From assembly GCF_003702045.1 (NCBI RefSeq), contig NZ_RBTP01000043.1:41026-105025 (forward strand): a stretch of 64,000 bases of DNA. The letters are read 5' to 3'. A program made the position numbers and the translations under genes. The notes under the pieces were generated by a model. That model saw only the letters and a list, made by a program, of their open reading frames with translations. It made no database searches and had not been told where the DNA came from. This stretch comes from Pseudomonas viridiflava (GTDB lineage Bacteria; Pseudomonadota; Gammaproteobacteria; Pseudomonadales; Pseudomonadaceae). Positions 1-8,081 of the stretch are shown here, one piece after another; within the stretch, counting starts at the first letter, position 1; the number at the start of each line of letters is the position of its first letter.

Positions 1-549
1 CTGCGCACCGAGGATCCCCCACAGCAACACGTTACCCTTGCGGTCGGCCTTCTGGGCATGGATAACCGTAACGTCCGGGCGCACCGACGGCACGGCAGCC
101 AGTACTTCACCGGTAAAAGGACAGGTCACGGTTTTGATCAGCGGATTGACCTTCGGCAAGTCGGAGCCGGCATAGGCCCGCAACACGGCGAACGGCAGGC
201 CGGAGGCACCCGCGACATACGCATTGGCCAGGTCGGCATGGCTGTGCTCTTCGATTTCCATAGCACGCGGCCATTGTTTTTCGACCGCGTCACGCAAGCG
301 GTGCAGCGAACCGACGCCAGGGTTACCACCCCACGAGAAGATAAGGCGCTTGGCGCAACCTGCGCCAATCAGCTGGTCATAGATGAGGTCGGGCGTCATG
401 CGCACCAGTGTCAGGTCTTTTTTGCCCTGACGAATGATTTCATGGCCAGCGGCCGTAGGGATCAAATGGGTGAAGCCTTCCAGCGCAACGGTGTCGCCAT
501 CGTTGACCAGTTGCTTCACCGCATCGCGTAGAGAAAGAATGTCTGCCAT
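1..549 (-). CDS. pcaI: CoA-transferase subunit A (3-oxoadipate CoA-transferase alpha subunit), partial
   Basis: The reading frame starts at the ATG at 549 and runs off the left edge, so 183 codons are visible. The protein opens MADILSLRDAVKQL and contains the GDTVALEGFTH segment and a GGNPGVGS glycine-rich turn typical of family I CoA-transferase alpha subunits. In the beta-ketoadipate pathway PcaI pairs with PcaJ to move CoA from succinyl-CoA to 3-oxoadipate. Identity as pcaI rather than another family I subunit A is inferred from the upstream PcaR-type regulator and from two PcaR-like boxes in the 153-bp gap. The beta subunit would lie beyond position 1. Confidence 0.8.
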   Translation of the reverse strand, partial: MADILSLRDAVKQLVNDGDTVALEGFTHLIPTAAGHEIIRQGKKDLTLVRMTPDLIYDQLIGAGCAKRLIFSWGGNPGVGSLHRLRDAVEKQWPRAMEIEEHSHADLANAYVAGASGLPFAVLRAYAGSDLPKVNPLIKTVTCPFTGEVLAAVPSVRPDVTVIHAQKADRKGNVLLWGILGAQ

Positions 550-642
550 GAGGTGCTCCGAACCCAACATCATGTTCAATGATCAGCGCGAAGACCTGCG
601 CCGGAATGAAAATGAGGTTATGCCTGAGCACTGCGCCAAACA

Positions 643-676
643 ATCCGATAATCGACTAACCGTTCGGTAATCGAAC
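643..676 (-). promoter_or_regulatory. Paired PcaR-like operators in the pcaI promoter
   Basis: Two related inverted-repeat boxes lie between pcaR and pcaI: gttcggtaatcgaac (662-676) and a box around tccgataatcgac (644-656). Both resemble the 15-bp P. putida PcaR site GTTCGATAATCGCAC. Read toward pcaI, one box covers a TTCGAT (-35-like) and the other a GATTAT (-10-like) hexamer 16 bp apart. This matches the published mode in which PcaR contacts both promoter elements. Binding is inferred, not shown. Confidence 0.65.
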
Positions 677-702
677 CAATTCATCAACCCTCTATAAAGG
701 CT

Positions 703-1545
703 TCACGTGAACAGCTGAGTACTCAGATCACGGCTTGCATCAAGCATGATTGGCAGAAATCGCTGTTCCAGCTCACTGCGGGCCACTCGCCCCGCGCTGG
801 TGCTGACATTGAGCGCAGCCAGCACCTGGCCCGACGCATCATAGACCGGTACGGCAATCGAGCGAAGCCCCTGCTCCAGCTCCTGATCAACAATGCACCA
901 GCCTTGCTGGCGAACTTGCTGCAGGCATTCGAGCAATGCTTCGGGGGTACGAATGGTGCGACTGGTCTTGGGTTGCAGGTCAACGTGGTCCAGGTACTCA
1001 TGCAACGACACATCATCAAGCGCCGCCAACAGAATGCGACCCATTGACGTGCAATACGCCGGCAAGCGCCCCCCGACGGACAAGTCCACCGAGATCAACC
1101 GCTGAGTAGTGGCCGACCTGGCTATATAGAGGATGTCGTCACCTTCGAGGGTGGCCATGTTGCAGGCCTCATGCAATTGGTCGCTCATGCGGTCCAGGTA
1201 GGGCTGCGACGAAATGGCCAAAGGTGTGGACGACAAATACGCGTGGCCCAGTGTAAGAACCTTGGGCAGCAACGAATAGGTGCGTCCATCGGTGGTGGCG
1301 TAGCCCAGTTTAATCAGCGTATGCAGGCAGCGACGCACGGCCGCACGGGGGATTTCCGTACGGTGGCTGATCTGCGCGATGGTCAGGTGCCGTTTACGCT
1401 CTTGAAACGCATGAACCACCGCGAGCCCACGCGCCAGGGACGTCATGAAATCCGGATCACCGGTCAGCGCCTGGATACGTTTCGCAGGCGAAGCCACGAT
1501 AGGCGGAGCCAATGAGGAAAAAGAATTACGCAGTTCGTCGTTCAT
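703..1545 (-). CDS. pcaR: IclR-family regulator of beta-ketoadipate catabolism, PcaR
   Basis: A 280-residue protein with a winged helix-turn-helix at about residues 34-92 (LTIAQISHRTEIPRAAVRR) and an IclR effector-binding domain at about 105-275. In Pseudomonas PcaR activates pca genes in response to 3-oxoadipate and represses its own gene. The name rests on the whole-sequence resemblance to PcaR, the pcaI-like gene downstream on the same strand, and PcaR-type boxes in front of both genes. The ATG at 1545 follows an AGAGG ribosome site with 8-bp spacing. The 26 residues before the DNA-binding domain look unstructured. Confidence 0.85.
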   Translation of the reverse strand: MNDELRNSFSSLAPPIVASPAKRIQALTGDPDFMTSLARGLAVVHAFQERKRHLTIAQISHRTEIPRAAVRRCLHTLIKLGYATTDGRTYSLLPKVLTLGHAYLSSTPLAISSQPYLDRMSDQLHEACNMATLEGDDILYIARSATTQRLISVDLSVGGRLPAYCTSMGRILLAALDDVSLHEYLDHVDLQPKTSRTIRTPEALLECLQQVRQQGWCIVDQELEQGLRSIAVPVYDASGQVLAALNVSTSAGRVARSELEQRFLPIMLDASRDLSTQLFT

Positions 1546-1626
1546 TGCCGCAACCTCTGTACACCCTTTCAGGCCTTATGAACCGGCGGTTTCAGTGCAA
1601 AGGAGCACATTGACCGGCTTCAGTTT

Positions 1627-1660
1627 GTGCGATTATCGAACCAATGGCCGATAATCGCAA
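1627..1660 (-). promoter_or_regulatory. pcaR autoregulatory promoter with two PcaR boxes
   Basis: Positions 1627-1641 read gtgcgattatcgaac, the exact reverse complement of the PcaR consensus GTTCGATAATCGCAC. A second box, ccgataatcgcaa, lies at 1648-1660. On the pcaR strand these overlap a TTGCGA -35 and a GATAAT -10 separated by 17 bp. The overlap suggests direct control of pcaR by its own product. Confidence 0.75.
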
Positions 1661-1680
1661 TTGACCCGTCGTAAATATGC

Positions 1681-1784
1681 TTATACCTTTAGGACTGCCA
1701 CTAAGTGACTTCTTGGAAATTACTGGTCAGGTACCCACTGAGAAGTCCAAGGCAGCGGCCTTGCCCTTTAAGCAAGGCCGTTTT
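1681..1784 (+). ncRNA. Candidate small RNA with its own promoter and Rho-independent terminator
   Basis: No convincing ORF lies here. A -10-like cttatacctt at about 1680-1689, resembling a stationary-phase sigma motif, precedes a stem gacttct (1707-1713) with agaagtc (1741-1747). It ends in a strong terminator, cggccttgc (1756-1764) paired with gcaaggccg (1772-1780), then TTTT. Expected length is about 90 nt. I cannot assign it to a named sRNA family. Confidence 0.55.
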
Positions 1785-2371
1785 CATTACAGCGCCTTGA
1801 GCTCACCACGCGTCATTCATTCCCTCCGAATTCCCCGTCTCTTATTCCTTGAACAGTCAGTCCATCAGACTCGCTGAATTCCGGCGGCGGTTTTTTGTCC
1901 GAGCCTGTCAATTCTCTTTTATGAAAGTTCCGTCATAAACATGACTCACCTGTACTTCGGAACATTCGTACAGAATGAGTTGGGTTTAACATTATTCAAA
2001 CGACTATAGTTGACGCAGCCGAACTTCTTGGCGATAGTACATTTCCATTGGCGGACTGAATCTTAAGCAGTGACTCGTGCGCACCACGAGCCTTACAAGC
2101 TGCAGTCGCGTCAACGTGCAGGCCCCGTATACCGGGCCCGTGCAAACGGCGGTCAACGAAGATCCCGTTGGTTTTACCCCTGAACCACATGTCGCTACGA
2201 CAGTCGTTTTCTCCGGTGTCCGTAGCCGCGAGCAGCCTCAAGGTGTTCAGACATCCCAGCCAGTACCGATCACATATGCCCTTGATCCTTTTCAGGGCAG
2301 GTAACGGGATGAATCTGTTTGCCGTGCGTCGCGTTTTCACCGGAACTCATTTGACTTGAACAGGTAATAAA
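1785..2371. other. Intergenic stretch with no supported gene
   Basis: Between the candidate sRNA terminator and the small gene at 2372 I see no frame with protein-like composition. A 114-codon frame on the minus strand (1996-2340) has a biased, unfamiliar sequence and no clear ribosome site. The first part (1900-2010) is AT-richer than its surroundings. Confidence 0.5.
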
Positions 2372-2569
2372 GTGACTAAAGATGAACTGCGCGCGGAACT
2401 TGAGCGCCAGGAGCAACGTTTCAAGGATGTCTATGGCGGTGAGATCACCACGTATGCCGCGCAACCGGAACCGGAACGCAAACCTTGGCGTAAACGAGCC
2501 AGCCTTCGGGATCAGGCTTTCAAACAGGAACTGCAGAAAATGGAAGAGGACTTGAAGCAAGAGTCCTGA
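2372..2569 (+). CDS. Small conserved-looking charged protein upstream of the phosphate transporter
   Basis: A 65-residue frame beginning with GTG at 2372 (TKDELRAELERQEQRFKD). It is rich in Glu, Lys, Arg and Gln, with two amphipathic helical halves around a proline-rich centre (QPEPERKPW), and has no signal peptide or membrane segment. The ribosome site is weak (caggtaataa). Codon use fits the chromosome. The sequence looks like a small Pseudomonas protein of unknown function; I cannot name a family. It lies about 200 bp before pitA on the same strand but is probably transcribed separately. Confidence 0.6.
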   Translation: MTKDELRAELERQEQRFKDVYGGEITTYAAQPEPERKPWRKRASLRDQAFKQELQKMEEDLKQES

Positions 2570-2772
2570 TGGTCAGGCTGCAACAGCCTTGACGATCTGA
2601 TCCGCACTACCAGGGTCCGCAATCGAAGTGTTATTGCCTGTCTGCCTTACCAATGGGACGGCGCCCATGCGTCTTTTTTTTGGTTTCAGGCGACACCGGT
2701 CGAGGCTGGCAAGTCGATACGTATTTTTTCTGTCATAATCGCGCCCCCTTCAGACCGGGTCAGAAAATCTAC

Positions 2773-4245
2773 ATGATCGAATTATTCAGCGGGCTAGATG
2801 CTTGGGTGCTTGTGAGCCTATTGCTCGCCCTGGCCTTCGTCCTGGCCTTCGAGTTCATCAACGGCTTTCATGACACTGCAAACGCGGTGGCGACAGTCAT
2901 TTATACCAAAGCCATGCCGCCGCACCTGGCTGTCATCCTATCCGGTGTATTCAATTTTCTCGGCGTGTTGCTGGGCGGCGTCGGCGTTGCCTACGCGATT
3001 GTCCATCTGCTCCCGGTGGAACTGCTGATCAACGTCAACACCGGTCACGGGCTGGCGATGGTGTTCTCGCTGCTGGCAGCGGCGATCACATGGAACCTGG
3101 GCACTTGGTATTTCGGTATTCCAGCCTCCAGCTCCCATACGTTGATCGGCTCGATCCTTGGTGTCGGCCTGGCCAACGCCCTGATCAACGACATTCCGCT
3201 CGCTGACGGCGTCAACTGGCAGAAGGCGATCGACATTGGCGCGTCTCTGGTGTTTTCCCCCCTCGCCGGTTTCATCGTGGCGGGTCTGGTGCTGATCGCA
3301 CTGAAATGGTGGCGACCGCTGTCCAAGATGCACAAGACGCCGGAGCAACGCCGCAAGCTCGACGACAAGAAACATCCGCCGTTCTGGAACCGCCTGGTAC
3401 TGGTGATTTCCGCAATGGCCGTCAGCTTCGTACACGGTTCCAATGATGGCCAGAAAGGCATCGGCCTGATCATGCTGGTGCTGATCGGTATCGTTCCGAG
3501 CCAGTTCGTGCTGGACCTCAACAGCACGACCTACCAGATCGAACGCACGCGCGACGCGACCCAGCACCTGAGCCAGTTCTATCAGCGCAACAGCGACACG
3601 CTGGGTGAATACCTGGCGATGGGCAAAGCCGAAAAAGGCGACCTGCCTTCCAGCTCTGCCTGCAACCCCGAACAGACCGAGCCGACCATCGATGCGCTGC
3701 TGGACCGCTTGAAAGGCGTTTCCGACTACCATTCCATGCCGTCCGAAAGCCGTATCGAAGTCCGTCGCTACCTGCTCTGCCTGGACGACACCGCACGCAA
3801 GGTCGGCAAACTGCCGGGGCTGGCAGCGCGTGAAAAGTCCGACCTTGAGAAGCTACGCAAAGACCTGACAGCCACCACCGAATACGCCCCGTTCTGGGTG
3901 ATTCTGGCCGTGGCGCTGGCGCTGGGCATCGGTACGATGGTGGGCTGGAAGCGTGTGGTCCTGACCATTGGCGAGAAGATCGGCAAGCAGGGCATGACCT
4001 ATGCCCAAGGCATGTCGGCACAGATCACCACCGCCTGCGCCATCGGCATGGCCAACGTGTTCAGCCTGCCGGTTTCGACCACCCACATCCTGTCTTCGGG
4101 TGTGGCCGGGACGATGGTCGCCAACAAGAGCGGCCTGCAAGGCGGCACTGTTCGCACCATCCTGCTGGCCTGGGTACTGACCCTGCCAGCGACAGTTGCG
4201 CTGTCGGCCTGCCTGTTCTGGCTGGCGTCAAAAGCGCTGTCCTGA
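2773..4245 (+). CDS. pitA: PiT-family low-affinity inorganic phosphate transporter
   Basis: The frame is open from 2653, but the natural start is the ATG at 2773 (MIELFSGLDAW), giving 490 residues, the usual Pseudomonas PitA length. The two PiT signatures are present: GFHDTANA at residues 31-38 and SFVHGSNDGQKG at 218-229. They sit in the two inverted membrane halves, which are separated by a long hydrophilic cytoplasmic segment from about residue 240 to 370. The protein takes up phosphate, probably as a metal-phosphate complex, with protons across the inner membrane. It converges with the yjgR-like gene. Confidence 0.92.
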   Translation: MIELFSGLDAWVLVSLLLALAFVLAFEFINGFHDTANAVATVIYTKAMPPHLAVILSGVFNFLGVLLGGVGVAYAIVHLLPVELLINVNTGHGLAMVFSLLAAAITWNLGTWYFGIPASSSHTLIGSILGVGLANALINDIPLADGVNWQKAIDIGASLVFSPLAGFIVAGLVLIALKWWRPLSKMHKTPEQRRKLDDKKHPPFWNRLVLVISAMAVSFVHGSNDGQKGIGLIMLVLIGIVPSQFVLDLNSTTYQIERTRDATQHLSQFYQRNSDTLGEYLAMGKAEKGDLPSSSACNPEQTEPTIDALLDRLKGVSDYHSMPSESRIEVRRYLLCLDDTARKVGKLPGLAAREKSDLEKLRKDLTATTEYAPFWVILAVALALGIGTMVGWKRVVLTIGEKIGKQGMTYAQGMSAQITTACAIGMANVFSLPVSTTHILSSGVAGTMVANKSGLQGGTVRTILLAWVLTLPATVALSACLFWLASKALS

Positions 4246-4255
4246 CCTGAGCCTG

Positions 4256-4286
4256 CTCAGGCGGTGCGATCTTCGCGCCGCCTGAG
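4256..4286. terminator. Hairpin between converging pitA and yjgR-like genes
   Basis: A 9-bp stem, ctcaggcgg (4256-4264) with ccgcctgag (4278-4286), lies between the two stop codons. There is no T-run on either side, so it may be a weak bidirectional terminator or an mRNA 3'-end stabiliser. Confidence 0.45.
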
Positions 4287-4296
4287 TGGATCGGCG

Positions 4297-5784
4297 TCAC
4301 TTGCGCTTCTTCGTCCCCAGCAACGACCCCATCAGACCTCGCACCAACTCTCGTCCCAACTGGCTCGCCGCCTGCCGCATGGCGTTCTTCATGGCCTGAC
4401 CGGCCAACCCTCCCAGAAACGCCCCAGCCTTATCGCTGAAGCTTTCCTCCTGATGGCCTTTCGGCTCAGGCTCCACGACCGCCCCTGGCTCGGAGACCTT
4501 GCGCGCCGCCAGCATCTCGTAAGCGGACTCCCGATCCACGGGCTTGTCATAGCGCGTGCCCAGCGATGATCGGGCGATCAGGCTCGCACGCTCGTCGGCT
4601 GTCAGAGGTCCGATACGCGATTGAGGCGGGGCTATCAGAACGCGCTGCACCACGGCGGGGGTGCCTTTGTCCTGCAGCGTACCCACCAGTGCCTCGCCAA
4701 TCCCCAGTTCGGTCAATACGCTCAACGCATCGAACTCAGGGTTGGGCCGAAAGCCCTGCGCCACTGCGCGCAACGATTTCTGCTCTTTCGCCGTGAAGGC
4801 CCGCAGCCCGTGCTGGATCCGCAGGCCCAACTGGGCAAGCACCTCATCAGGCAGATCACCGGGCGATTGAGTCACGAAATACACCCCCACACCCTTGGAG
4901 CGGATCAGACGCACCACCTGTTCGAGCCGATCCTGCAAAGCCTTGGGTGTGTCGGCGAACAGCAGGTGCGCCTCATCGAAAAACAGCGCCAACAACGGTT
5001 TGTCGGCATCGCCCCGTTCAGGAAGCTGCTCGAACAGCTCCGCCAGCAGCCACAGCAGAAAGGTGGCGTAAACCTTTGGCGCTTCATGCACCAGTCGGCT
5101 GGCGTCCAGCAGGTGAATGCGCCCTCGCCCGTCACTGTCTGGCTGGAGTATGTCCTCCAGTTGCAAGGCTGGCTCTCCAAACAGCGCCTCTGCCCCTTGC
5201 TGTTCAAGCACTGCGAGCCTGCGTTGCAACGCCTGACTGGAACCGGTCGTCATCAAGGCGCCGTCTTCGCCCAGCAGTTGAGGGTGATCGTGCAGATGAT
5301 TGAGCAGCGCCTTGAGGTCCTTGATATCAAGCAGCAGCAGACCCTCGCGGTCGGCGACCTTGAACGCGGCGTACAATGCCGATTGTTGACTGTCGGTCAG
5401 CTCCAGCAGATTACCCAGCAACAGCGGCCCCATTTCGCTCAAAGTCGTGCGCAGTGGATGGCCGGACTTACCGTTGATGTCCCACAACGTGACCGGATAA
5501 GCCTGAGGCCGATGATCGAGCCACGGCATACCGGCAATGCGTTCGGCAATCTTGCCCTGGGGATTGCCAGCAGCACCCAGCCCGCACAGATCACCTTTGA
5601 TATCCGCCGCGAAAACCGCAACGCCCGCGTCGCTGAACGCCTCCGCCAAACGCTGCAAGGTCACCGTTTTACCGGTCCCGGTCGCACCGGCCACCAGTCC
5701 ATGACGATTGGCCAGACGAAACGCCTGGGAGATCGGCTGCCCGTCCGGACCCGCACCCAGAATCATATTTTGAGAGTCGTGCAT
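4297..5784 (-). CDS. YjgR-like HerA-type P-loop ATPase (DUF853)
   Basis: A 495-residue protein with Walker A GATGTGKT at residues 33-40, a DIKGDL motif at about 61-66 and Walker B ALFFDEAH at about 266-273. This layout is typical of the DUF853/YjgR branch of HerA/FtsK-like ATPases. The C-terminal 60 residues are basic (KAGAFLGGLAGQAMKN and a final KKRK). The family is widely conserved, but its biological role is not established. The ATG at 5784 follows a GGAGGA ribosome site. It appears monocistronic and converges with pitA. Confidence 0.85.
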   Translation of the reverse strand: MHDSQNMILGAGPDGQPISQAFRLANRHGLVAGATGTGKTVTLQRLAEAFSDAGVAVFAADIKGDLCGLGAAGNPQGKIAERIAGMPWLDHRPQAYPVTLWDINGKSGHPLRTTLSEMGPLLLGNLLELTDSQQSALYAAFKVADREGLLLLDIKDLKALLNHLHDHPQLLGEDGALMTTGSSQALQRRLAVLEQQGAEALFGEPALQLEDILQPDSDGRGRIHLLDASRLVHEAPKVYATFLLWLLAELFEQLPERGDADKPLLALFFDEAHLLFADTPKALQDRLEQVVRLIRSKGVGVYFVTQSPGDLPDEVLAQLGLRIQHGLRAFTAKEQKSLRAVAQGFRPNPEFDALSVLTELGIGEALVGTLQDKGTPAVVQRVLIAPPQSRIGPLTADERASLIARSSLGTRYDKPVDRESAYEMLAARKVSEPGAVVEPEPKGHQEESFSDKAGAFLGGLAGQAMKNAMRQAASQLGRELVRGLMGSLLGTKKRK

Positions 5785-5988
5785 GTTTCACTTCCTCCAC
5801 AGCATGAGACGCGCTGGCGTTGAGCGTAGCAAGTGCAGCCGCCGTTCGTTAACGCTTGCTGAATGCTCATCATCCTCCCAACTGGACGGCGCGTCTGCCG
5901 CTCGCCTGCCGAGCGGTGAATGCCGCCGCGAACCACTATTCTTTCAAGAGGTCAAGAAAGGACGACCTCAGTCTGGAGGAACGTTGCT

Positions 5989-7101
5989 GTGCACATTGCC
6001 GACATCACGATGTTCTACGCCCCGGCCAGCGGCGGAGTGCGCACCTACCTGGACGCCAAGCACGCCCTTCTGAGCAAGCGCCCCGGGGTGCGTCACAGCC
6101 TGCTGATTCCTGGGGCACGCGCCACACACAGTGAGGGCATTTACCGGGTTCCGGCGCCAGCCCTGCCCTTCAGTAACGGTTACCGCTTTCCGTTGCGGGC
6201 CGCTCCGTGGCGCACGCTGTTACACCGGCTTCAGCCCGACCTGATCGAGGCCGGCGATCCCTACCTGACTGCCTGGGCCGCGCTCGATGCCCGACGCCAG
6301 CTGGACGTTCCGGTGATTGGTTTCTACCATTCCGACCTTCCCCTGCTGATCAGCAATCGCATGGGCAACTGGATGGGCATGAGTGCTCAAGCGTATATCA
6401 GCAAGCTTTACAGCAACTTCGACCGGGTGTTGGCGCCCAGTCGTGTCGTGGCCGACAAGCTGCTCGGGATGGGCGTGGAAAACGTGCACATACAACCCCT
6501 TGGCGTTGATTTGCAGACCTTCAATCCACGCCACCGGGACCCAGGCTTGAAAGCGGAACTGGGTCTGCGCGAAGACACGAGGTTGCTGATCTTCGCCGGG
6601 CGCGGCTCCAGGGAGAAGAACCTGCCGGTGCTGCTGCGGTGCATGAAAACGCTCGGCCCGCGTTATCACCTTTTGCTGGTGGGGTCACACATGCCCATGC
6701 ACGTACCGGACAACGTCACCGTCGTCCATCGTTTCTGCAAAGCCGCCCCCCTCGCCCGTCTAATGGCCAGCGCCGATGCCCTGGTCCATGCCGGGGATCA
6801 GGAAACATTTGGTCTGGTGGTGCTTGAAGCGATGGCCAGCGGGATCCCTGTCGTGGCGGTCGCTGCCGGAGCGTTCACGGAAATCGTGTCGGAGCACAGC
6901 GGACTGTTGTGTGAAGCAGGCAATGCTCAGGCGATGGCCGCAGCGGTGCGAGAGCTGTTTTCCCACGACATGCCCTCCAAGGGGCTGGCCGCCAGACTGT
7001 ACGTCGAACAGCATTACAGCTGGGACGTCGTAGTTTCGGACCTGCTTGGACATTATCAGGCGGTCTTGGGCACTGACGTGTCGGCATTCGCTCATGGTTG
7101 A
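5989..7101 (+). CDS. GT4-family glycosyltransferase
   Basis: The start is best placed at the GTG at 5989, because a near-perfect ribosome site tggagga ends 8 bp before it; the frame is open further upstream. The 370-residue product has the GT-B arrangement of family 4 retaining transferases: an ASGGVRTY segment near the N-terminus, GRGSREKNL at about residues 203-211, and the EX7E region DQETFGLVVLEAMASG at about 269-284. It resembles enzymes that glycosylate lipids or lipid-linked acceptors, but donor and acceptor cannot be read from the sequence. Its stop overlaps the start of the next gene, so the two are probably co-translated. Confidence 0.8.
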   Translation: MHIADITMFYAPASGGVRTYLDAKHALLSKRPGVRHSLLIPGARATHSEGIYRVPAPALPFSNGYRFPLRAAPWRTLLHRLQPDLIEAGDPYLTAWAALDARRQLDVPVIGFYHSDLPLLISNRMGNWMGMSAQAYISKLYSNFDRVLAPSRVVADKLLGMGVENVHIQPLGVDLQTFNPRHRDPGLKAELGLREDTRLLIFAGRGSREKNLPVLLRCMKTLGPRYHLLLVGSHMPMHVPDNVTVVHRFCKAAPLARLMASADALVHAGDQETFGLVVLEAMASGIPVVAVAAGAFTEIVSEHSGLLCEAGNAQAMAAAVRELFSHDMPSKGLAARLYVEQHYSWDVVVSDLLGHYQAVLGTDVSAFAHG

Positions 7102-7864
7102 ACGGGGCGACAGGTCAAGGCCGCGCAGCGTGCTATTGGTTTTGCACGACGTCGCGCCTCACAGTTGGTCGATGTATGAACCGTTCGTGAACGCGGTCGA
7201 CCGACTGGGCGGGGTCAACATGACCTGGCTGGTGGTGCCGGACTTTCATCGGCGCAGCCCGCTGAACGAAGACCCGCTTTTTCAACGCCGGCTGAGTGAG
7301 CGGCTGGAGCGTGGCGACGAACTGGCCCTGCACGGTTATTACCATTGTGACGACAGCGCCGCGCCAAGAACCCTGCGCGACTATTTCATGCGACGTGTCT
7401 ATACATGGGAAGGCGAGTTCTACTGCCTGAGTTCGCAGCAGGCCCTGATGCGTCTGGAAGCGGGCATTAACGTGTTTCGTCGCCACGGCTGGCCACTGCA
7501 CGGTTTTGTCGCACCGGCGTGGCTGATGAGTCAGGGGACACGTGACGCCCTGCGTCAATTGCCGTTCAGTTATACCAGCGACCCGCAGCGTTTGTTCAGA
7601 CTGCCCGACTTCACCCCGATTGAAGCGCCGGGGCTGGTGTGGAGCGCACGCAGTGCATGGAGACGCGCGGCGTCGAGGCGTTACAGCGACTACAAGCAAG
7701 CACGGCTTCGCGACTCTCCGACGATCCGGCTGGGCCTGCATCCTGTGGATATGCTGCACGAATCATCACGCACTTATTGGCTCGCGCTGCTGACACGACT
7801 GCTGGAAGACGGCAGACAGCCAATGACCAAGATTCAGTGGCTTACGCGCTACGCCTCAGACTGA
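7094..7864 (+). CDS. DUF2334 polysaccharide-deacetylase-like protein
   Basis: A 256-residue protein starting at ATG 7094, inside the last codons of the glycosyltransferase gene (8-bp overlap). The NodB-like fold is indicated by LHDVAPHS near the N-terminus (catalytic-Asp/metal region), ELALHGYYH with the paired histidines, and GFVAPAWL. There is no signal peptide, so it probably works in the cytoplasm or at the inner face of the membrane. Coupling with a GT4 enzyme suggests that a sugar is added to a carrier and then deacetylated. The substrate is unknown. Confidence 0.75.
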   Translation: MVERGDRSRPRSVLLVLHDVAPHSWSMYEPFVNAVDRLGGVNMTWLVVPDFHRRSPLNEDPLFQRRLSERLERGDELALHGYYHCDDSAAPRTLRDYFMRRVYTWEGEFYCLSSQQALMRLEAGINVFRRHGWPLHGFVAPAWLMSQGTRDALRQLPFSYTSDPQRLFRLPDFTPIEAPGLVWSARSAWRRAASRRYSDYKQARLRDSPTIRLGLHPVDMLHESSRTYWLALLTRLLEDGRQPMTKIQWLTRYASD

Positions 7865-8022
7865 TCTTCCGAGGGTTGCTGCAACTCGCGCCACAGTTCA
7901 GCCGCGCCATCGAACTCGGTGCCATTCTCAGGTGTCAAGGCGTCCGGGTCATAACGGCTCAGGCAACCTTCACCCAGGGTGGCCGGTGCCTTGGACGTTG
8001 CTTTATCGAGGGGGTCGGTCAT
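7849..8022 (-). CDS. 57-residue conserved-looking small protein downstream of purU
   Basis: A short frame on the minus strand from ATG 8022 to TAG at 7849. It encodes MTDPLDKATSKAP at the start and a Trp-containing acidic C-terminus (AELWRELQQPSED). It is acidic, soluble and without a signal peptide. It lies 59 bp downstream of purU on the same strand and overlaps the last 16 bp of the DUF2334 gene on the opposite strand. The balanced composition and the position make it look real. Its function is unknown. Confidence 0.55.
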   Translation of the reverse strand: MTDPLDKATSKAPATLGEGCLSRYDPDALTPENGTEFDGAAELWRELQQPSEDQSEA

Positions 8023-8081
8023 GGAAATGTCCGCCTGGGAGGTTGGCAGGAGCGCCGCATGGACGATCCTGCCACAACGGA

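Noticed and set aside
1996..2340. 114-codon minus-strand frame
   Set aside because: No ribosome site, no domain, and overlapping frames on the other strand with similar length; unlikely to be a gene.
4621..5823. 400-codon plus-strand frame
   Set aside because: It is antisense to the well-supported yjgR-like ATPase; His/Gln/Arg-rich shadow typical of high-GC DNA.
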